From Clostridia bacterium (lineage in GTDB: Bacteria > Bacillota > Clostridia > TANB77 > CAG-508): a stretch of DNA of 64,000 bases. The position numbers were made by a program, and so were the translations under genes. The DNA lies in NCBI GenBank assembly GCA_029258515.1, contig JARHYK010000018.1, positions 1-64,000 on the forward strand, read 5' to 3'. The notes below the pieces were generated by a model. That model did not search any database. It was not told the origin of the DNA and saw nothing but the letters and a program-made list of their open reading frames with translations. Positions 28,341 to 36,434 of the stretch are shown one piece after another. Numbering within the stretch: the stretch's first letter is position 1; every line of letters starts with the position of its first letter.

Positions 28341-29636
28341 ATGAATATAAAGAAATTGATATTAATATGTAGTATCATAATAATTATTATAGTAGTTGCA
28401 TTGATAAGTATTAACAATATTCCAAGGCAAAAGGAACAAAGTGTTGATAAAGGTAAAGTTGAAGTATCGAATCAGAAAGAAGATATAAATGAAATTTCAA
28501 TGGCAGAGTTTTTTAGAATTGATGAGTGTATTAAGAAATATTTGAACGTTACAAATATCAAAAGTAGTTTGTATTATGGGAAACAAGGGTTGAACGGGTA
28601 TGGTCAACTTGTAGAGGATGATTTTATAAGAGAAAAAGCAATTGATTTATTAGATCAAGAATATGTTTTAAAAAATAAAATAGATAAAAACAATGTAGAA
28701 GAATTTATAAAATTTTCCAATGTAGAAAGAAATTATATTATTACAGATATAAAAAAGAAAAATAAAGAAAATCCATCACAATTTTTGGTTTCTGGATATA
28801 TATCACAAAATAATACTATTAAAGAATTTCAAAATTATTTTATTGTTCTTGATTCTAAAAATGGAATATTTTCTATTAAACCATTAGAAGATGATGATAA
28901 AAATAAAAATTTTGAAATTAAGGAAATAGAAAAAAATTATAATAATAAGATACCAGTGGTGGTTGTTGATGCTGAAAATGTTTGTAGATTTTATTTTAAT
29001 ATGATAAAGAATAGAATTATTTTGGAAAAAGAATATTTTTATAAAAATCTTGATAAGGAATATTTTGAAAAGCGTTTTGAAACAGTAGAAAAGTATGGTG
29101 ATTATATTAAGAAGAATTTAAACGAAATAAATAATTTAAATTTAGTTAAATATACTATAAACAACAAGGATGGTTCTAATGAATATATATTGGTTGATCA
29201 GTATGATAATTTTTATACTATTACAGCAAAAACTGTAACTGATTATAAAGTGAAGTTAGATCCTTATACTATTATGATAGAAGATTTTAAAAAGCAATAT
29301 AATAGTTCAAAAGAACAAAGGAAAGTTCTTATGAATATTGATAAATGGGTAAGAATGTTAAATAATAGGGATTATCAATCAGCATATCGAGTGCTAAATG
29401 AAAAATTTAGACAAGAAAAATTTGCTACAGAAGAGAAGTTTGAAGAAATAATGAAAAAGGCATTTCCAATGCATTATAAAGTAGAATATGGTGATTTTAA
29501 AGATGAAAATGGAACATATATTCAAGAAATAACAATGGAAGATATGACAGGAAAAGAAGAAAAAAATATAGAAATGGCGGTTATTATGGAACTTAAAGAT
29601 GAGTATCAGTTTGAGATGTCTTTTAGTATAAAGTAG
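28341..29636 (+). CDS. Membrane-anchored protein with repeated NTF2-like regions
   Basis: A 431-residue protein with one N-terminal transmembrane helix (about residues 5-24) and an outward-facing part that seems to hold three related segments; the last (NRDYQSAYRVLNEKFRQEKF plus TEEKFEEIM) matches the pattern in the upstream neighbour. Long and lysine-rich, with no cysteine motif or catalytic residues that I recognise. It is the last gene before the operon terminator. A structural or assembly role is inferred from position only. Confidence 0.5.
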   Translation: MNIKKLILICSIIIIIIVVALISINNIPRQKEQSVDKGKVEVSNQKEDINEISMAEFFRIDECIKKYLNVTNIKSSLYYGKQGLNGYGQLVEDDFIREKAIDLLDQEYVLKNKIDKNNVEEFIKFSNVERNYIITDIKKKNKENPSQFLVSGYISQNNTIKEFQNYFIVLDSKNGIFSIKPLEDDDKNKNFEIKEIEKNYNNKIPVVVVDAENVCRFYFNMIKNRIILEKEYFYKNLDKEYFEKRFETVEKYGDYIKKNLNEINNLNLVKYTINNKDGSNEYILVDQYDNFYTITAKTVTDYKVKLDPYTIMIEDFKKQYNSSKEQRKVLMNIDKWVRMLNNRDYQSAYRVLNEKFRQEKFATEEKFEEIMKKAFPMHYKVEYGDFKDENGTYIQEITMEDMTGKEEKNIEMAVIMELKDEYQFEMSFSIK

Positions 29637-29655
29637 AAACAAATTTTTAAAAGTG

Positions 29656-29697
29656 ATAGTTAGAATAATGTATAAGGTTATTCTAACTATTTTTATT
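29656..29697 (+). terminator. Terminator of the T4SS-like operon
   Basis: A 13-bp stem, ATAGTTAGAATAA (29656-29668) with TTATTCTAACTAT (29678-29690), is followed by TTTTTATTT. Confidence 0.88.
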
Positions 29698-29743
29698 TAG
29701 TGACAAATTTTAAAACAATGCATAACATATATAGGGTGGTTTT

Positions 29744-30586
29744 ATGAAAATTAGTTTGTGTTTATCAGGGGGAGGAATAAAAGGTGCAGCACATATAGGA
29801 GTAATAAAGGCGTTAGAAGAAAGTGGAGTTGAAATAGAAAGTATTGGGGGAACTTCATCAGGTAGTATTGTTGCAACTTTATATGGGGCAGGATTTACAG
29901 CGGATGAAATATATAATATATTTAAAAAGTATTGCAGAAAAATTAAATATGTTGATTATTTAAATGTGTTTAAATTGGTAATTGGACTTATTTTTACAGG
30001 TAAAATAAATATTGATGGTTTTAATTCAGGAAGACTAATTGAGAAATTAATTGATAAAGAATGTAACAAGAAAAAAATATATACTATGTCAGACTTAAAA
30101 AAGGCTGTTGTAATTCCTAGTGTTAATATCGAAAATGGGGAGGTGGTTTGTTTTACTTCAAATTCAATTAGAAATGAATTTGTTGATGGAACTAGGTTTG
30201 TATATGATGTATCTGTTGGAATAGCTGTTAGAGCAAGTTGTAGTTATCCTATAGTTTTTTCTCCTTGCAAGTATAAAAATATAAAATTAATAGATGGTGG
30301 AATTAGAGAAAATGTGCCATGGAAAGAGTTAAAAGTATTAGGTTTTGATAATATTTTGAGTGTAATATTTGAAAGTGATAAAAATCCATTAGGTGAGAAT
30401 TTTGTGGAAGTTGCAGGGAGGGCCTTTAGTTTACTTTGTAGAGAATTATCAAAATACGAAATGGAAGGGTCGGGAATGACATTAAAAATTAAAACAAGAA
30501 AAGTAGGATTATTGGAAAATAGTAAAATTGATTATTTATATAAGCTAGGATATAATAAAGGAAAAGATTTTTTGAGAAATATCTAA
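29744..30586 (+). CDS. Patatin-like phospholipase (RssA-type)
   Basis: A 280-residue serine hydrolase of the patatin family, which cleaves acyl chains from lipids. The oxyanion motif is GGGIKGAAHIG at residues 8-18, the nucleophile elbow is GGTSSGS, and the catalytic aspartate is in DGGIRENVP. There is no signal peptide, so the enzyme is cytoplasmic unless exported by another route. It is the first gene after the T4SS-like operon terminator. Patatins are common housekeeping genes but also occur as T4SS/T3SS effectors, so a link to the upstream system is possible but unproven. Confidence 0.85.
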   Translation: MKISLCLSGGGIKGAAHIGVIKALEESGVEIESIGGTSSGSIVATLYGAGFTADEIYNIFKKYCRKIKYVDYLNVFKLVIGLIFTGKINIDGFNSGRLIEKLIDKECNKKKIYTMSDLKKAVVIPSVNIENGEVVCFTSNSIRNEFVDGTRFVYDVSVGIAVRASCSYPIVFSPCKYKNIKLIDGGIRENVPWKELKVLGFDNILSVIFESDKNPLGENFVEVAGRAFSLLCRELSKYEMEGSGMTLKIKTRKVGLLENSKIDYLYKLGYNKGKDFLRNI

Positions 30587-30658
30587 AAATAATAAGTAAA
30601 TGTTCTAAAAAGGACAAACAAAACATAAATTGTAATAAATAAAAAATGGGAGGTTAAT

Positions 30659-31156
30659 ATGAAAAATATTAAAATACTAGTCATATTTGGGTGTTTGTTT
30701 GTTCTTTTAGTTGTAGGAGGTTTTTTCGGGATTAAATATGCTAAAAATAAAGGTGTAAAGATGGCTGAATATGTACCGGAAGAAGAAATTACAGATGAAC
30801 AATCTAGACAAACTATAGTTAGTTTATATTTTGAAAATAAGGAAACTGGAGAGATATATCCAGAAGCTAGGTTAGTTGATATAAAAGAATTAATGGAATT
30901 GCCTTATGAGAAATTAGTTAATTTATTACTTGAAGGACCAAAAAATGATAAGTTAAAAAAAATTATTCCGGATAATGCAAAATTATTAAAAACATTTATG
31001 GAAGGAGATTGTTTATTTTTAGATTTTTCTGCTGATATTTTAAATATTGATAATAAAGAAAAGTTGGTAAATAGTATTTCTAAGACAATGACTGCATTTA
31101 ATGAAGTAAATAGTGTTAAGATTTTAGTCGAAGGAAAAGAGGAATTTAAGTTATAG
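30659..31156 (+). CDS. GerMN-domain membrane-anchored protein
   Basis: A 165-residue protein with an N-terminal transmembrane helix (about residues 5-25). A GerMN domain follows: LVNLLLEGPKNDKLKKIIP, then LFLDFSADIL and NSISKTMTAFNEVNSVKILV. The domain is found in GerM, a spore-cortex and germination protein, and in other wall-linked proteins. AAAATGGGAGG precedes the ATG. It has no lipobox, unlike GerM of B. subtilis, so its role in sporulation is not certain. Confidence 0.75.
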   Translation: MKNIKILVIFGCLFVLLVVGGFFGIKYAKNKGVKMAEYVPEEEITDEQSRQTIVSLYFENKETGEIYPEARLVDIKELMELPYEKLVNLLLEGPKNDKLKKIIPDNAKLLKTFMEGDCLFLDFSADILNIDNKEKLVNSISKTMTAFNEVNSVKILVEGKEEFKL

Positions 31157-31162
31157 ATTAAA

Positions 31163-31207
31163 AAATAATTATACAAATTTTAATTAGTTTGTATAATTAT
31201 TTTTATT
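31163..31207. terminator. Bidirectional terminator
   Basis: AAATAATTATACAAA (31163-31177) pairs with the complementary arm near 31188-31202, with A and T runs outside both arms. It serves the GerMN gene and the small minus-strand gene that ends at 31203. Confidence 0.75.
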
Positions 31208-31439
31208 TTAAAAATTTGTAAACACGAACACATTTAAAAGCTTTATCAAGATTATTTAAAAAATATTCTACTTCATGTAAAGAACAAATAGTATTATTTT
31301 TATATTTTTTAAATTTATGTTTTTCTTCTTTAGGTTTTTGTATATTTCTGTCTAGATGAAAATCTATGTTTTTGTTTAGTAAGTTATCTGAAGTATTACA
31401 ATGAAATAATTTATTATTATTTAAATTATAGTTTTCCAT
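31203..31439 (-). CDS. Small hypothetical protein (78 residues)
   Basis: I do not recognise this protein. It is asparagine- and lysine-rich, with three cysteines and no membrane helix. Its reality rests on a good AAGGAG ribosome site 8-9 bases before the ATG and on a terminator right after the stop. A TATATAAT-type -10 box lies in the divergent gap with the methyltransferase gene. Function unknown. Confidence 0.5.
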   Translation of the reverse strand: MENYNLNNNKLFHCNTSDNLLNKNIDFHLDRNIQKPKEEKHKFKKYKNNTICSLHEVEYFLNNLDKAFKCVRVYKFLK

Positions 31440-31511
31440 AAATTTAGCTCCTTGAAAAATACTTGTTTTTATTATATAATATGTAAAAATATTTAAATTG
31501 TGTGGTGTAAA

Positions 31512-32261
31512 ATGAAAAAAAAAATTAATTTAAAAGAAAATGAAAGATTAGATGATTTAGGGATTAAGGAATTAAAAATTATTCAAAATAAAAGTGGATT
31601 TTGTTTTGGAATAGATAGTGTATTGCTTGCAAATTTTGCGAAGGATTTAAAAAGAGGTAGCAAAGTCTTGGATTTAGGAACAGGGACTGGTATTATTCCT
31701 ACATTGCTTTGTGGAAAAACAGAACTGAAAGATGTAGTAGGTATTGAAATTCAACCTGAAGTATGTGAAATGGCAAATAGAAGTATTAAATATAATAAGT
31801 TAGATGATAAATTTAGTATTATTTGTGATTCTATTTTAAATTTAAAAAAGTATTTTTTAAAGCAATCTTTTGATGTTGTTGTTTCAAATCCACCATATAA
31901 AAAAATAAATACAGGTATTGTAAATCAAAATGATGCAAAAATGTTATCTAGGCATGAGATTACTGCAGATTTAGAAGATTTTGTGAAGGCAGGAGCAGAG
32001 ATGCTAAAAGATAAAGGTGAATTTTATATGGTCCATCATCCAGAAAGATTAGTAGATATTTTTTATTATATGAGAAAATATAAAGTGGAACCTAAATTTG
32101 TTAGATTTGTTGTGTCTAAAGTAGGTGATATGCCTAAATTAGTTTTAATAAAAGCAGTGAAAAATGCAAAACCTTTTTTAAAAGTTGAAAAAGATTTGTA
32201 TATATATAAGGAAAATCAAGTTTATTCGGAAGAAATTATTGAAATGTATAAAGGAGAGTAG
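31512..32261 (+). CDS. tRNA1(Val) adenine-N6-methyltransferase-like (TrmN6/YfiC)
   Basis: A 249-residue SAM-dependent methyltransferase. Motif I is VLDLGTGTGIIPTLL (about residues 50-64) and the catalytic NPPY motif is VVSNPPYKK, the mark of N6-adenine or N5-glutamine methyltransferases. FGIDSVLLANFA near the start is typical of TrmN6-like proteins. ATG 31512 (MKKKINLKENE) is the likely start; TTG 31500 is a weaker choice. It is followed at once by rsmI, a pairing seen in many Firmicutes. Confidence 0.85.
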   Translation: MKKKINLKENERLDDLGIKELKIIQNKSGFCFGIDSVLLANFAKDLKRGSKVLDLGTGTGIIPTLLCGKTELKDVVGIEIQPEVCEMANRSIKYNKLDDKFSIICDSILNLKKYFLKQSFDVVVSNPPYKKINTGIVNQNDAKMLSRHEITADLEDFVKAGAEMLKDKGEFYMVHHPERLVDIFYYMRKYKVEPKFVRFVVSKVGDMPKLVLIKAVKNAKPFLKVEKDLYIYKENQVYSEEIIEMYKGE

Positions 32262-32266
32262 AAAAT

Positions 32267-33100
32267 ATGGAATGTGGTAAATTATATATTGTGGCGACAC
32301 CTATTGGAAATTTAGAGGATATAACATATAGGGCTATAAATGTTTTAAATAGTGTTGATATAATTGCAGCAGAGGATACAAGACATACTTTAAAATTATT
32401 AAATAAATATGAAATTTCTAAGCATCTTATTAGTTATCATAGACATAATGAAGAAATAAAATCAGATGGTTTAATTAAAGAATTAAAAGAAGGAAAAAAT
32501 ATTGCCCTTGTTTCAGATGCAGGGACTCCAGGTATTTGTGATCCTGGTGAAGTTATTATTAAGAAATGTGTGGAAGAAAATATTGAAGTTATACCTATTC
32601 CGGGAGCTTGTGCTTTTGTTAATGCACTAATTTGTTCAGGGTTGAATACAGATTCTTTTTTATTTATAGGATTTTTACCACTTAATAAGAAAAATAGAAG
32701 AGAAAAATTAGAGCAAGTTGAAAATAGCAAAAATACTGTTATTTTATATGAGGCACCTCATAAGTTACAAGCTACATTAAAAGATTTGAAAGATGTTGTT
32801 GGAAATAGAACTATTGTAGTTGCAAGAGAATTGACTAAAATTCATGAAGAATTTATTAGAGGAAATATTGATGAGATAATACAAAGAACTCTAGAAATTA
32901 AAGGAGAATTAATAATTTTAATTGAGGGAAATGCTAATTTAAAAACTGAAAAAGAAAAGTTAAAAGATTTATCTTTAGAAGATCACTATTTATATTATCA
33001 AAGAACAGGAATTACTAAAAAAGAAATTATTAAAAATATAGCAAAGGATAGAAATATTGCAAAAAATGAAGTATATATGTATTTTATAGATAGGAAATAA
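32267..33100 (+). CDS. rsmI: 16S rRNA (cytidine(1402)-2'-O)-methyltransferase RsmI
   Basis: A 277-residue tetrapyrrole-methylase-fold enzyme that methylates C1402 of 16S rRNA. The opening KLYIVATPIGNLEDITYRA, AEDTRHTLKLL, and VSDAGTPGICDPG are standard for RsmI. The next gene, on the opposite strand, is an abrB-like regulator, the same neighbours as in B. subtilis. The start codon lies 5 bases after the trmN6-like gene. Confidence 0.95.
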   Translation: MECGKLYIVATPIGNLEDITYRAINVLNSVDIIAAEDTRHTLKLLNKYEISKHLISYHRHNEEIKSDGLIKELKEGKNIALVSDAGTPGICDPGEVIIKKCVEENIEVIPIPGACAFVNALICSGLNTDSFLFIGFLPLNKKNRREKLEQVENSKNTVILYEAPHKLQATLKDLKDVVGNRTIVVARELTKIHEEFIRGNIDEIIQRTLEIKGELIILIEGNANLKTEKEKLKDLSLEDHYLYYQRTGITKKEIIKNIAKDRNIAKNEVYMYFIDRK

Positions 33101-33128
33101 GTATAATTAAATTTTATAGAGACGGAAA

Positions 33129-33165
33129 ACAAAAGGTATATTTATATATTATACCTTTTGTTTAT
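33129..33165. terminator. Bidirectional terminator between rsmI and the abrB-like gene
   Basis: ACAAAAGGTATA (33129-33140) pairs with TATACCTTTTGT (33150-33161), with A- and T-rich flanks. Confidence 0.8.
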
Positions 33166-33195
33166 TTGTCTACTATAATTTAAATGTGTAACTGT

Positions 33196-33453
33196 TTATT
33201 CTTTTTCAGGTTCTAATTCTGATATTTTTGTTGCACATTTTTGGCAAATAAGTTTTTCCTTATATTTAGCTAGATTTTTGTTAGAACCACAAAAGATACA
33301 GTTTGGTTCGAATTTTTTTAAGACTATGGAAGAGCCATCTGTAAATATTTCAATAGGATCTTTTACTGCAATATCAAATTTATTTCTAATTTCACTTGGG
33401 ATGACAATTCTTCCTAGTTCATCAACTTTCCTAACAATTCCTGTAGACTTCAT
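33196..33453 (-). CDS. abrB: AbrB-type transition-state regulator
   Basis: An 85-residue DNA-binding protein. The N-terminal swapped-hairpin AbrB domain reads MKSTGIVRKVDELGRIVIP and then SEIRNKFDIA. A C-terminal four-cysteine segment (CIFCGSNKN and CQKC) could bind a metal, as in clostridial AbrB relatives. The open frame extends to 33525, but a GAGGAGG ribosome site lies 6 bases before ATG 33453. AbrB regulates post-exponential genes, so it may matter for sporulation timing here (inference). Confidence 0.92.
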   Translation of the reverse strand: MKSTGIVRKVDELGRIVIPSEIRNKFDIAVKDPIEIFTDGSSIVLKKFEPNCIFCGSNKNLAKYKEKLICQKCATKISELEPEKE

Positions 33454-33588
33454 TTTTGCCTCCTCAATGCTATTATTTTGTAATCCCTTTTTTTGTATTA
33501 TACTATAAATAGAAATTCTGGTCAATTAAATTTAATTAAAAAAAGAATATTTTATTGTAAAAAATCATATTTTTTAATGGGTGATTAA

Positions 33589-34167
33589 ATGTTAAATGCA
33601 ATGTGGCCAGCTTTTATAATTTGTTCTTTTTCTTTTGCTATTTTTACAGGTAATTTAAGTGAGTTAAATTCTTCAATTTTTTCTAGTACTAAAGAGGCAG
33701 TTAGTTTGTCTATAACATTGCTTGGTACAATGTGTTTATGGAGTGGGTTAATGAAAATTGCTTCTAAAACAAAAATTATAGAAAAATTAACTCATGTTTT
33801 AGAGCCAGTAATTAGTTATTTATTTCCACAGATAGATAATGATAGTGAAATAAAAAATACAATAGCAATGAATGTTGTTGCAAATATTTTAGGATTAGGA
33901 AATGCGGCTACTCCTTTGGGAATTAAGGCGATGAAATTAATGCAAGAAAAAAATATAAATAAGGATGTATTGACAAATTCAATGGCGACTTTGATTGTAT
34001 TGAATACAGCTTCTATTCAAATAATACCCACAACTGTTATTGCAATTAGAAGTTCTTTTAATTCTATTAATCCGACTTGTGTAATTTTTCCTATTTGGAT
34101 TGCAACAATTTTTGCGGCTATCGCTGGAATTGTTGCAACGAAGTTATTTATTAAGTTTGGAAAGTAG
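33589..34167 (+). CDS. spmA: Spore maturation protein A
   Basis: A 192-residue polytopic membrane protein, needed with SpmB for spore core dehydration in Bacillus and Clostridium. It has about four hydrophobic segments, the nucleoside-recognition (Gate) domain pattern, and the recognisable NILGLGNAATPLGIKAM and NTASIQIIPTTVIAIR. It ends 9 bases before spmB. The ribosome site is weak (GGGTG). Confidence 0.94.
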   Translation: MLNAMWPAFIICSFSFAIFTGNLSELNSSIFSSTKEAVSLSITLLGTMCLWSGLMKIASKTKIIEKLTHVLEPVISYLFPQIDNDSEIKNTIAMNVVANILGLGNAATPLGIKAMKLMQEKNINKDVLTNSMATLIVLNTASIQIIPTTVIAIRSSFNSINPTCVIFPIWIATIFAAIAGIVATKLFIKFGK

Positions 34168-34176
34168 GTTGGTTTA

Positions 34177-34707
34177 ATGTTAAAAGTTATTGAATTTATA
34201 TCAAATGTAGCTATTCCGTTTGTAATATTAATTATTGTTGTTTATGGATTGATTGAAAGAATAAAAATATTTGATTGTTTTTTGGATGGGGCAAAAGAGG
34301 GGATTGGTATTGTTTATGCTGTTTTTCCAACTCTTGTAGGGCTTTTTGTTGCAATAGGTGCACTTAGAAGTTCAGGTCTTTTAGATTTTATTATTAATTT
34401 AATTTCACCAGTTTTAAAGTTGGTTAAATTTCCAACAGAAATTATGCCATTAGCACTAATTAGGCCTATTTCTGGTAGTAGTTCTATTGCTGTTGCAAGT
34501 GATATTATGAAAATATATGGAGTTGATAGTAGAATAGGTTTAATGGCTGCGGTTATTATGGGATCTACAGAGACTACGCTATATACTATTGCTGTTTATA
34601 CTTCAAGTGTTGGTATTAAGAATACTAGATTTATTTTGTGGGCTTCTTTGGTTGCAGATTTTGTGGGAATTGTTACAAGTGTTTTTGTCTGCAAAATAAT
34701 GTATTAA
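34177..34707 (+). CDS. spmB: Spore maturation protein B
   Basis: A 176-residue polytopic membrane partner of SpmA with the same Gate-domain fold. Recognisable segments are FPTLVGLFVAIGALRSSGLLD, PLALIRPISGSSSIAVASDIM and MGSTETTLYTIAVYTSSVGI. The pair is strong evidence of an endospore-forming background. Confidence 0.95.
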   Translation: MLKVIEFISNVAIPFVILIIVVYGLIERIKIFDCFLDGAKEGIGIVYAVFPTLVGLFVAIGALRSSGLLDFIINLISPVLKLVKFPTEIMPLALIRPISGSSSIAVASDIMKIYGVDSRIGLMAAVIMGSTETTLYTIAVYTSSVGIKNTRFILWASLVADFVGIVTSVFVCKIMY

Positions 34708-34754
34708 AATCCTTTAATTAGATTGATTTGTCGAATTTTGTCAAAATGTTTTTC

Positions 34755-34783
34755 TTGACATTTTATAGAAGTTATAGTATACT
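34755..34783 (+). promoter_or_regulatory. Consensus promoter in a gene-free region
   Basis: TTGACA (34755-34760) and TATACT (34778-34783), spacer 17, lie 47 bases after spmB. No plus-strand gene follows; the next gene on that side is minus-strand rlmH. Confidence 0.75.
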
Positions 34784-34784
34784 T

Positions 34785-35105
34785 ATTGTAGTTTAAGAGA
34801 AACTTAAACTATTGATTCATTATTTTATAAAAAGTTATGATAATAAAAATATTATTATTTATTTCGTTATTTTTCATAGTAAAAAAAATAATTATAAAAA
34901 TTTTAGCAAAAAAAATTTTAAAGCAAATTACAAAAGATAATTAGCTTTAAAACTTTAATAAAGTTATCAATCTTGTAGGAAATAACTAATGGTTATTTTA
35001 CTTTACTCCCCCTAATCAAAGTACATATTTTTTTCGTACGCATCAGTCCCTTAAATAATAATTATAGATGAATAGAAAAAATTAAATTAGTTATTTTCTA
35101 CAGTT
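34785..35105 (+). ncRNA. Candidate structured non-coding RNA
   Basis: Transcription from the promoter at 34755-34783 would cover about 310 bases with no reading frame. I see hairpin GTTTAAG/CTTAAAC (34789-34807), AACTTT/AAAGTT near 34951-34965, and a long-range stem of 17 bp (34974-34990 with 35086-35102, one G-U pair) around a 95-base loop that contains the only C-rich stretch (ACTCCCCCTAATC). The ends ATTGTAG and CTACAGT can also pair. No terminator is obvious and the region is very AT-rich, so some of these pairings may be chance. Not recognised as RNase P RNA, tmRNA or a riboswitch. Confidence 0.35.
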
Positions 35106-35123
35106 AATATTATATATTATTTA

Positions 35124-35603
35124 TTATTTATGATAAGTTTCACCATTTAGAATTTTAAAAGATCTAAATAGTTGTTCTAATAAAAATACTCTTATTAGTT
35201 GATGAGGAAAAGTTAGTTTAGAGAAACATATTGATTGTTTACATACATCTAATAAAGTATTTGTTACCCCCAAAGATCCCCCGATTATAAAAGTGATGGA
35301 GCTTGTTATAAAAGACAGTGTATCAATGTTTGAAGCAAAATTTTCAGAAGATAATTCTTTGCCCTTTAAGTCAAGACATATAGGATAAGAATCTTTTGGT
35401 ATATGTTTTATAATATTGGTACATTCTTTTTGTTTAACTTCTTCAATTAATTTAGGGTTTAGTTTGTCTGGAATTTTTTCATCTGGTAATTCGATTATAT
35501 GTAATCTACAATATTTAGATAGTCTTTTACTATATTCTGTTATTGCATCTTTAAAAAATTGTTCTTTTAATTTCCCAACACAGATAATATTGATAGTAAG
35601 CAT
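35124..35603 (-). CDS. rlmH: 23S rRNA (pseudouridine(1915)-N3)-methyltransferase RlmH
   Basis: A 159-residue SPOUT-family enzyme acting on 70S ribosomes. The start INIICVGKLKEQFFKDAITEY, the SAM-site FIIGGSLGV and the ending FRSFKILNGETYHK are typical. AAAAGGAGG precedes the ATG. It is downstream of walJ on the minus strand, the usual Firmicutes order. Confidence 0.95.
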   Translation of the reverse strand: MLTINIICVGKLKEQFFKDAITEYSKRLSKYCRLHIIELPDEKIPDKLNPKLIEEVKQKECTNIIKHIPKDSYPICLDLKGKELSSENFASNIDTLSFITSSITFIIGGSLGVTNTLLDVCKQSICFSKLTFPHQLIRVFLLEQLFRSFKILNGETYHK

Positions 35604-35622
35604 AGAACCTCCTTTTTATATG

Positions 35623-36411
35623 TTATATTGAAAATTCTTTACTAATTTTATCTCTTGCTGCTACTGATAAAGAGATAGAATTAGAGTTTTTATTACTTGA
35701 AATTAGTTCTTCTATAACAGTTTTATATGCTAGTTCTGGAAAATTACTTTCTTTGCTTAAATGTCCGAGCATTACTTGGTTTAGACCGGAGTCCATTAGG
35801 TATGATATTGTTTTTCCAGCTGCTTCATTTGATAAATGACCTCTAGGACCAGCTATTCTCGTTTTTAATTGATATGGATATCTTGAATACATTAAAATTT
35901 GAGGGTCGTAGTTTGATTCTAATAAAAGAAAGTTACTTCCTTCTAAATTTTTTATTATTCCATTTGACATATGTCCAATATCTGTTGCAATACTTATTTT
36001 TTTATTGTCTTTAAAGATTGAAAATCCACAGGGGTTTGCTGCATCATGAGGAATAGAGAAGGGTTTTATTTTTAAATCGTTTATTTCAAATTTTTCCTCA
36101 ATAGTAAATAAATTTATTTTTTTTTCATTTATTTTTTCTTTTTGTTTAGGCATTGCTTCTAATGTTTTTTTATTTACAAAGATAGGGATGTCATATTTTT
36201 TAGCAAGAGTACCTAAGCCTTGTACATGATCTGTATGTTCATGCGTTATTAAAATTCCATCTATAGAAGATGGATTTATTTCAGATAATGACAGAGCAGT
36301 TTCGATTTTTTTGCAACTAACGCCAGCATCTATTAAGAGATTGGTGTACTCTGTTTTTACTAATAAACTATTACCACTACTGCCACTATATAAACTGCGA
36401 AATTTTAACAT
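35623..36411 (-). CDS. walJ: MBL-fold hydrolase WalJ/YycJ
   Basis: A 262-residue metallo-beta-lactamase-fold protein of the YycJ/WalJ (VicX) family, linked to cell-wall and replication control in Firmicutes. The opening FRSLYSGSSGNSLLV and metal-binding THEHTDHVQG (about residues 56-65) are clear, followed by DIGHMSNG and the late histidine motif GHLSKESN. It is normally in the walRK operon; no walRK genes lie in this window, only rlmH and murA as neighbours. Confidence 0.93.
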   Translation of the reverse strand: MLKFRSLYSGSSGNSLLVKTEYTNLLIDAGVSCKKIETALSLSEINPSSIDGILITHEHTDHVQGLGTLAKKYDIPIFVNKKTLEAMPKQKEKINEKKINLFTIEEKFEINDLKIKPFSIPHDAANPCGFSIFKDNKKISIATDIGHMSNGIIKNLEGSNFLLLESNYDPQILMYSRYPYQLKTRIAGPRGHLSNEAAGKTISYLMDSGLNQVMLGHLSKESNFPELAYKTVIEELISSNKNSNSISLSVAARDKISKEFSI

Positions 36412-36434
36412 TTGTTTTACTTCCTTTTTGTCTA

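Noticed and set aside
34785-35105. RNase P RNA, tmRNA or hammerhead ribozyme
   Set aside because: No conserved RNase P or tmRNA core segments are present; a CTGATG on the minus strand lacks the matching GAAA and third-stem elements of a hammerhead.
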